From JAGOUA01 sp964428975 (GTDB taxonomy: Bacteria > Patescibacteriota > Patescibacteriia > 2-12-FULL-60-25): a stretch of DNA of 64,000 bases. The stretch covers positions 82,292-146,291 of the forward strand of contig CAYSAI010000002.1 of the NCBI GenBank assembly GCA_964428975.1, read 5' to 3'. Position numbers and translations under genes: made by a program. How positions within the stretch are numbered: position 1 is the first letter of the stretch; each line of letters starts with the position of its first letter. Shown here one piece after another: positions 59,069 through 64,000 of the stretch. The notes beneath the pieces were generated by a model. That model was not told the DNA's origin and searched no databases. It was given only the letters and a program-made list of their open reading frames with translations.

Positions 59069-59767
59069 ATGCAACGCGTGGGCATTATTGGTGCAAATGG
59101 ATTTGTGGGAAAAGCGCTTTGCGCGGCTCTTCACAGTCATGCGGAGTATGAAGCTGTTCCGATCGTGCGTGCATCCTACGACGTGCATCAAAAAGAAGCG
59201 TTCGATGTACTGATTAATTGCGCGATGCCATCAGCACGATTTTGGGCGAAGCAACATCCGCAGCAAGACTTTGAAGAAACTGTTACAAAAACAGCGAATC
59301 TTCTTTACGGATGGAACACGAAGAAGCTTATTCAGGTGAGTACGGTATCTGCGCGATGTCAGCTTGATACGGTCTATGGGCGGCATAAAGCGGCGGCCGA
59401 ACGTCTGTGCGACTCAGCGACCGCCCTCATCGTACGATGTGGGGCGTTGTACAGTCCCGACATGACAAAAGGTGTGTTAATGGACATGGTACACAAGAAA
59501 AAAGTGTTCATTGATGGAGCGAGTCGGTATTGTTTTGCGCCTGTCAGTTTCGTTGCGGGCTGGATTGTGTCGAACCTCTCTCGTGCGGGTATTGTCGAAA
59601 TTGGAGGACGTAGCGCCATCTCTCTTCAAGAAATAGCCGATCATCTTGGAGGAGGAATCGAGTTTGAAGGGGCGATCGATCATCAAGAAGTGGATGGTTT
59701 GGAGCCAGGTCTTCCCGAAGCGAGAGATGTACTCGCGTTTCTCGACGAGTGGAAGAAGTTCATTTAG
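59069..59767 (+). CDS. NAD(P)-dependent sugar reductase/epimerase (SDR family)
   Basis: The 232-residue product has the nucleotide-binding GIIGANGFVGKAL (5-17), the VLINCAMPS segment, the catalytic Ser in VSTVSARCQLDTVYGRHK and the Y-x-x-x-K in YGRHK (about 103-107). It is short for an extended SDR, lacking part of the C-terminal substrate domain, like some dTDP-4-keto sugar reductases. It starts 1 base after the cupin and is followed by the C-methyltransferase gene after 14 bases. A role in reducing the product of C-methylation is inferred. Confidence 0.85.
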   Translation: MQRVGIIGANGFVGKALCAALHSHAEYEAVPIVRASYDVHQKEAFDVLINCAMPSARFWAKQHPQQDFEETVTKTANLLYGWNTKKLIQVSTVSARCQLDTVYGRHKAAAERLCDSATALIVRCGALYSPDMTKGVLMDMVHKKKVFIDGASRYCFAPVSFVAGWIVSNLSRAGIVEIGGRSAISLQEIADHLGGGIEFEGAIDHQEVDGLEPGLPEARDVLAFLDEWKKFI

Positions 59768-59781
59768 TCTATTCATTACCT

Positions 59782-61044
59782 ATGAGCATCCCTTCTGTTC
59801 AAAAACTTGATCGTTGTCGTGTGTGTGGAAATACAGAGCTTGTTCCCATCATGGATATTGGCAAGCAATACCTCTCTTCTGTTTTTCCTACGGATCTTTC
59901 GTATCGAGAGAGCGCCGTGCAATATCCTCTTGATATGGTGATGTGTGTAAAGAAAGCGGATGACACGACGTGCGGACTCGTTCAGCTCGCGCATCGCATC
60001 GATCTTACGTCTATGTATGATGCGTATCCCTACACAAGCGCGTCAAATTCATCCATGACGAAAATTTTACAGAATGTTGCCGAGAGTGGACAGGCACTTT
60101 TTTCGTTGCATACGGACGATGTCGTGCTGGATATTGGTGGAAACGATGGAACACTCCTCTCATTCTTTCAAACATCAGGATGTCGGTTAATCAGTATCGA
60201 TCCTGCACAAAACGTGAAATCTCTTTTAGAATCAGCTCGTTACACGGCGGTACGCGATTTTTTTAGCGAAAAAGCATTCTCGGCGGTTTCAGATAAAAAA
60301 GCAAGGCTCATCTTCAGTATTGCGATGTTCTATCATTTAGATAATCCGATGCAGCTTGTGAAAGAAGTTGCTGCGTGCCTTGATGATGAGGGTGTATGGA
60401 TTATTCAGATGGCGTATCTTCCTGCGATGATTCGTACGAATATGTACGATAACATCGTACATGAACATGCGGGATACTATGCGACGCAGCACATGCGATG
60501 GATCATGGATCAGGTTGGTTTGGAGGTATTTGACGTGATGGAGAACGACGTATACGGAGGAAGTTTCCGCGTATTCGTCAAGAGAAAAGGGTGCACGCTC
60601 TTTCCTCCTACGCAACGATATCAAGATACGCTTGAGAAAGAACTCAAGGAAGGAGTGTTTGACGCCGCGACGTATCAGGCGTTTATGCGTCGTATCGAGA
60701 AAACGCGCGATGATCTACAGGCGCTCTTGAAGAAGATCAAAGAAGAAGGGAAGACAATCTGGATTTATGGCGCTTCCACAAAAGGGAATACGATTTTGCA
60801 GTATTGTGGCATCACGCACGAGCAGATTACCGCTGCCGCCGATTCGAATGGATTCAAACTCGGAAAATATATTATTGGCGCAGATATTCCGATAAAAAGT
60901 GAGGATGAAATGCACGCGGCACAACCAGACTACCTTCTCGCTCTGCCGTACAGTTTTATCGAAGGTTTTATGAAACGTGAAGAGAAAATGCTGGCCACAG
61001 GGGTGAAATTCATCGTTCCACTCCCTGAGGTAAAAGTTCTTTAA
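59782..61044 (+). CDS. Sugar C-methyltransferase, SAM-dependent (TylC3/NovU-like)
   Basis: Adds a methyl group to a carbon of a nucleotide-bound 4-keto sugar. The 420-residue product has the three-domain layout of the family. The N-terminal zinc-binding domain has DRCRVCGNTEL (two Cys) and a second CxnC in MCVKKADDTTCGL. The central class I domain has DDVVLDIGGNDGTLLSFF. The C-terminal part includes YDNIVHEHAGYYATQH, NDVYGGSFRVF and KTIWIYGASTKGNTILQY. The EHAGYY and GASTKGNT blocks are hallmarks. Start at 59782 is 14 bases after the SDR gene. It ends with a 4-base overlap with the convergent Nudix gene. Confidence 0.93.
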   Translation: MSIPSVQKLDRCRVCGNTELVPIMDIGKQYLSSVFPTDLSYRESAVQYPLDMVMCVKKADDTTCGLVQLAHRIDLTSMYDAYPYTSASNSSMTKILQNVAESGQALFSLHTDDVVLDIGGNDGTLLSFFQTSGCRLISIDPAQNVKSLLESARYTAVRDFFSEKAFSAVSDKKARLIFSIAMFYHLDNPMQLVKEVAACLDDEGVWIIQMAYLPAMIRTNMYDNIVHEHAGYYATQHMRWIMDQVGLEVFDVMENDVYGGSFRVFVKRKGCTLFPPTQRYQDTLEKELKEGVFDAATYQAFMRRIEKTRDDLQALLKKIKEEGKTIWIYGASTKGNTILQYCGITHEQITAAADSNGFKLGKYIIGADIPIKSEDEMHAAQPDYLLALPYSFIEGFMKREEKMLATGVKFIVPLPEVKVL

Positions 61045-61568
61045 ATGATTGCGGCCGTTTCACGTGCGCTTGTGAGCCATGTTTTGAGGTAGGCGAGAAA
61101 CAGTGGATGTTGATTGTGGATGAGGGCGTCTGGTACCTCTCGAAACCAACGGACATCGGGTTTTTCCACGATCTCATCAACCGCTTCGCAGACAAAAATC
61201 AATGAAAGAGGGTAGCCGAACGGGTGCTCTCCCTCCAGCCACGCGTGCGTGGCAATGAGTCGAAGGTTTGTGACGGCTTCGGCTACGTTATCTTTTTGTG
61301 CGTGGCGATCGCAGGCGTGCTGGAGCGTTTCGTTGACGTAGAGGTAGCCTCCGGGAATATGCCACCCATCAAAATCGCGATCGCGACGATGTTTCAGCAC
61401 GAAGCCACGATCTTCATCATGTACAATCACTTCGACCGCTGGCCATGGAACAAGTTTATGAAACGTACGATAGATTTCTTCCGGCATGAAGCCATGATCG
61501 TACTTGATGATGTGGTTCAAGAGACGTTCGAGATGTTGCTGATCGTCATGCGTGAGAGAGCTTGGCAT
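61041..61568 (-). CDS. Nudix hydrolase, GDP-mannose mannosyl hydrolase-like
   Basis: The 175-residue product has a Nudix fold with GGYLYVNETLQHACDRHAQKDN in place of the Nudix box. The usual R-E-x-x-E-E is altered, as in GDP-mannose mannosyl hydrolases, where the catalytic residues are moved. Supporting features are the WPAVEVIVHDEDRGFVLKHRRD core, YPLSLIFVCEAVDE and DVRWFREVPDA. It probably cuts GDP-sugar to sugar and GDP, or controls the pool. It is divergent from a GDP-mannose dehydratase-like gene, which supports the assignment. Confidence 0.82.
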   Translation of the reverse strand: MPSSLTHDDQQHLERLLNHIIKYDHGFMPEEIYRTFHKLVPWPAVEVIVHDEDRGFVLKHRRDRDFDGWHIPGGYLYVNETLQHACDRHAQKDNVAEAVTNLRLIATHAWLEGEHPFGYPLSLIFVCEAVDEIVEKPDVRWFREVPDALIHNQHPLFLAYLKTWLTSARETAAII

Positions 61569-61570
61569 AC

Positions 61571-61599
61571 TTTACAGCCTACGAGCTGCAAACTACACT
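61571..61599 (+). promoter_or_regulatory. Putative promoter of the GDP-mannose dehydratase-like gene
   Basis: TTTACA (61571-61576), a 17-base spacer and TACACT (61594-61599); the ATG at 61609 follows after 9 bases. The same -10 box and gap as at infB. Confidence 0.55.
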
Positions 61600-61608
61600 C
61601 GTCAATAC

Positions 61609-62595
61609 ATGAAACGTGCTTTGATTACAGGTGTAGCCGGGCAAGATGGTTCGTATATGGCAGAGCTTTTGCTCACAAAAGGGTATGAAGTGTTTGGGTG
61701 TATGCGAGAAGGAGCGGAGGCACGATTCGTGCCCGCACAGGTGGAAGTACTCTTCGGTGATCTTGCGGATGCGGATGCACTCCGTGCCGCTGCCGCGACA
61801 TCCGTACCGGATGAAGTCTACAACTTTGGAGGGATTTCTGATCTCAAAACAGCGTACGCCGATCCCGAACGTACGCGGCAGGTGAACTATGCAAGCGTCG
61901 TAGCTCTTGTAGAGGCATGTCTCGCAGTGAACCCGAACATGCGCTTTCTTCAAGCTTCTTCCAGTGAAACACTTCTCCCTTCGCACGAACCTTTGCATGA
62001 AGACTCGCCTCGTGACTGGTCGACAACGAATCCCTACGCACAAGCGAAGATGCTCGTTGATCGAGACGTGATCGCGCGCACGAGGGAAGATCGAGGCACG
62101 TTCGCCTGTTCTGCACTGTTCTTCAGCCATGTATCCCCACGGCGAGGAGAAGATGTTGCGGTTCTTCAAAAAATCGCGCACGCGTTTGCGGAGATAGAAC
62201 GAGGAACGCGGGCGTGTTTTCTTGTGGGGAATGTGGAGACCTATCGAGATTGGGGGTTCGCGGGGGAGTACGTGGAAGCTGCGTGGAAGATGCTCCAACA
62301 CGATACGCCAGAAGACTTCGTGATCGCGACGGGAAAACTTCATTCCGTGCGTGAGGCGATTGATCATGCGGCGCACATGATTGGGAGGATGCTAACTTGG
62401 CACGGCGAGGGCGCTGGAACGTTTGCGTGCGATGCGAAAGGGCGAAAGATCGTTGAAAGCGTGGCTGATTTCTACAAGCCAACGGAGCATCTTCATAAAG
62501 TGGGAGATGTGTCGAAGGCGGAGCGCGCGCTTGGATGGAAGCCGAGGATGAGCTTGAAGGAGGTGATGGAGGTGTTGGGAGAGGGGTGGCGTTGA
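61609..62595 (+). CDS. GDP-mannose 4,6-dehydratase-like sugar-nucleotide enzyme
   Basis: The 328-residue product starts MKRALITGVAGQDGSYMAELLLTKGYEV, the motif of GDP-mannose 4,6-dehydratase. It has NVETYRDWGFAGEYVEAAWKML, also typical of that family, and SKAERALGWKPRMSLKEVM. The catalytic triad region has SSSETLLPSHEPLHE and YAQAK. It is shorter than the 370-residue E. coli enzyme and the EVYGN segment is altered (SETLLPS), so substrate may differ (another GDP- or dTDP-hexose). Start at 61609 is 9 bases from a -10 box. Confidence 0.88.
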   Translation: MKRALITGVAGQDGSYMAELLLTKGYEVFGCMREGAEARFVPAQVEVLFGDLADADALRAAAATSVPDEVYNFGGISDLKTAYADPERTRQVNYASVVALVEACLAVNPNMRFLQASSSETLLPSHEPLHEDSPRDWSTTNPYAQAKMLVDRDVIARTREDRGTFACSALFFSHVSPRRGEDVAVLQKIAHAFAEIERGTRACFLVGNVETYRDWGFAGEYVEAAWKMLQHDTPEDFVIATGKLHSVREAIDHAAHMIGRMLTWHGEGAGTFACDAKGRKIVESVADFYKPTEHLHKVGDVSKAERALGWKPRMSLKEVMEVLGEGWR

Positions 62596-62612
62596 CGAGG
62601 GGAACCGTGTCT

Positions 62613-63401
62613 TTACGAGGGTTTTTTTACGCGTAGGATAAACCCCGTGCCTATGCGACGGAGAATAGGGGTTCGACAAAACCGTTCAAGGCGCTCAGAG
62701 AGCCAGACGGTAGACCTTGGAAACAAGTGTTCTATCGGTCGAAAACCGAGTTTGAAGTTATAAAACACCGTATCTTGAACCAGAAAACCCTGTTGTTCGA
62801 GACTCGCAACGGTTGTGTGGAGCTGGTATTCGCGATGTTTCACCCCTGAGGCGACGGATGGCTTTCCTCGAATAAGGCGAAGAAGAGGTTTTACCAGAGC
62901 GTGTGTTATCCGATCCCATATTCTCGTTGGACTCCAGTAGTGCGGATAGGTAATGAGCGCGATCCCTCCTGGTTTCAAGGCGCGATAGATGTCTTGATAG
63001 ACCGCCTCTTCATCGTTGAGATACTCTACGAGACCCATGGCCGTCACCCCATCAAGGGTCCCGTCTGGTGTTGGGATCTGGTCTGCGGGAGCCACCGCAA
63101 AGGTTGCTTTTGGTTCATGTTGAAACCGTTTTTGTGCATCTTCGATCATGGACGGAGCGATGTCCGTTGCAATCATCTGAAATCCAGCTTGGAGCAACGC
63201 TTCCGTAAACGTACCTGGACCACAGCCGATATCAGCCACGATACCTCCTTGAGGAAGGCTCCTCAAAAGCTCTAAACAACGTGTGCGACGGATGCGAAAC
63301 GAATGTCCAGATGGGTTCCGTGTATCGTACCAGGAGTAATAGACGTTGGCCGCATCACCAAAGTGCTTTGTCACGCGTTCTTGTGGTTGAAAATGGTTCA
63401 T
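62613..63401 (-). CDS. Class I SAM-dependent methyltransferase
   Basis: The 262-residue product has SAM motif I IVADIGCGPGTFTEAL (about 54-69), motif II MIATDIAPSMIEDA, DGTLDGVTAMGLVEYLNDEE and ALKPGGIALITYPH. The C-terminal half is basic (RIGTGFILRVKKPS). It is a Methyltransf_11/25-type protein of the kind found in glycan loci. Substrate unknown. Its ATG overlaps the polysaccharide deacetylase stop by ATGA, so both are in one minus-strand unit. Confidence 0.88.
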   Translation of the reverse strand: MNHFQPQERVTKHFGDAANVYYSWYDTRNPSGHSFRIRRTRCLELLRSLPQGGIVADIGCGPGTFTEALLQAGFQMIATDIAPSMIEDAQKRFQHEPKATFAVAPADQIPTPDGTLDGVTAMGLVEYLNDEEAVYQDIYRALKPGGIALITYPHYWSPTRIWDRITHALVKPLLRLIRGKPSVASGVKHREYQLHTTVASLEQQGFLVQDTVFYNFKLGFRPIEHLFPRSTVWLSERLERFCRTPILRRIGTGFILRVKKPS

Positions 63402-64000
63402 AATCGGTGTTTGATGCGCTGTAGCATGAGGCGTGCGCCTGTAATGGTCAAGAAGAATTTTAAGAGGCTTGTCCCTGTGTCTACGGTGAGACGAGGAAGC
63501 TCATACACGTTGCTCGTGGAAGAGGCAAAGCGTGAGACGGTGGTACAACAACTCGAAAAAGAATGTTGTACTTGATGCGCGATGGCCTCATTCCAATCGC
63601 TCGGTTGTCCGTTTGGATAGGCGAAATGCTCGCACGCGGTACCAAGATGGTGTTCGATAGCCTTCTTGCACACGAGAATCTCCTCTTCCCGCTGTTCGGG
63701 CGTACATCGCGAAAGAATAGGGTGTGTTTTTGTGTGTGCGCCGATTTCGAAACCATCTTGATGCAAGCGACGAACCTGTTCCCATGAGAGTGCGCGGTGC
63801 AAGGGAGCGACGATTCCTCGTGTGCCCGCACGATTCTCTATATCTTGCAGGGTGCGCTCGCGTTCTTCTTCGGGAAGCTGTTTGAGATGTTCTCGTAAAC
63901 GCGCATCTTCCGCGTGTCGCGTAGCGGAATCTTGTGAAAGTGCCGCGAACGCCGTTTCAAAACGATCTACCCAAAGGGAGAGCTTTCCATCGACGAAATC
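63398..64000 (-). CDS. Polysaccharide deacetylase (NodB homology), C-terminal part; gene continues past the right window edge
   Basis: Removes N- or O-acetyl groups from a polysaccharide. The frame is open from base 64000 to the stop at 63398 (200 visible codons). The end of the NodB domain is seen: DGFEIGAHTKTHPILSRCTPEQREEEI carries the metal-binding H-x3-H (HTKTH), followed by the FAYPNGQPSDW motif. The first metal Asp and the signal part lie outside the window. An acidic helical stretch precedes the domain part seen (residues near 63830-64000). It is 4-base coupled to the methyltransferase. Confidence 0.85.
   Translation of the reverse strand, partial: DFVDGKLSLWVDRFETAFAALSQDSATRHAEDARLREHLKQLPEEERERTLQDIENRAGTRGIVAPLHRALSWEQVRRLHQDGFEIGAHTKTHPILSRCTPEQREEEILVCKKAIEHHLGTACEHFAYPNGQPSDWNEAIAHQVQHSFSSCCTTVSRFASSTSNVYELPRLTVDTGTSLLKFFLTITGARLMLQRIKHRL

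Noticed and set aside
1..64000. UGA read as glycine, as in Gracilibacteria and Absconditabacteria
   Set aside because: TGA is the natural stop of trxA, hsp20, hrcA, dnaJ, rlmN and others, and in-frame TGA does not interrupt conserved domains.
1..64000. CRISPR array, tRNA or rRNA genes
   Set aside because: No regularly spaced direct repeats, no cas-like genes, and no cloverleaf or rRNA-like stretch was seen in the short gaps; the repeats found are dispersed palindromes.

Overview
The window is dense bacterial coding sequence of roughly 50% GC using the standard code: TGA works as a normal stop, including many 4-base ATGA start/stop overlaps. Several traits point to a Patescibacteria (Candidate Phyla Radiation) genome, probably near Uhrbacteria or Magasanikbacteria. 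These are a short PUA-less TruB, a short HrcA, a GrpE with an N-terminal CxxC, an ECF sigma factor paired with a DUF5667-type protein, an orphan VirD4/TraG-like ATPase with a membrane partner, a probable S-layer protein and a 3755-residue Cys-rich secreted protein. The phylum is an inference from gene content; no rRNA or tRNA gene was seen.

Layout. 1-8180: rny (partial), a membrane protein and truB on the minus strand; divergent infB-trxA-trxB; a possible structured RNA; hsp20-vanW on the minus strand; a 188-bp MITE-like element. 8181-21576: a Ca-binding-repeat membrane protein, the giant secreted Cys-rich protein, a cluster of palindromic repeats and a GC-richer lipoprotein gene on the opposite strand. 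21720-26368: a heat-shock locus, promoter-CIRCE-hrcA-grpE-hsp20-dnaK-dnaJ. 26369-31413: nusA-yidC-secD-secF, where SecD carries an inserted parvulin domain. 31472-38350: membrane protein, VirD4-like ATPase, L,D-transpeptidase, PBP5-like carboxypeptidase, rlmN and mnmA. 38419-41938: small genes including yraN and a glycosyltransferase. 42090-48080: sigma factor, DUF5667 protein and the S-layer candidate. 48152-64000: a surface-polysaccharide and glycosylation cluster with an O-antigen-ligase-like protein, glycosyltransferases, sugar-nucleotide enzymes, methyltransferases and a polysaccharide deacetylase cut by the window edge.

The functional theme is the cell envelope: membrane insertion and export (YidC, SecD/F), peptidoglycan trimming and cross-linking, a giant exported protein, an S-layer candidate with its own sigma-factor module, and a glycan cluster that may decorate the surface. 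Housekeeping genes (IF-2, NusA, TruB, RlmN, MnmA, RNase Y, chaperones) are interleaved.

The most unusual observations are: (1) one family of short palindromic units that lies between genes and also in frame inside truB and a glycosyltransferase gene; (2) a second REP-type palindrome that supplies the stop codon of one gene and the start codon of the next; (3) SecD with an embedded PpiC-type prolyl isomerase; (4) the giant Cys-rich protein; and (5) a recurring layout in which a sigma-70 -10 box lies only 6-11 bases before the ATG, implying many leaderless mRNAs.
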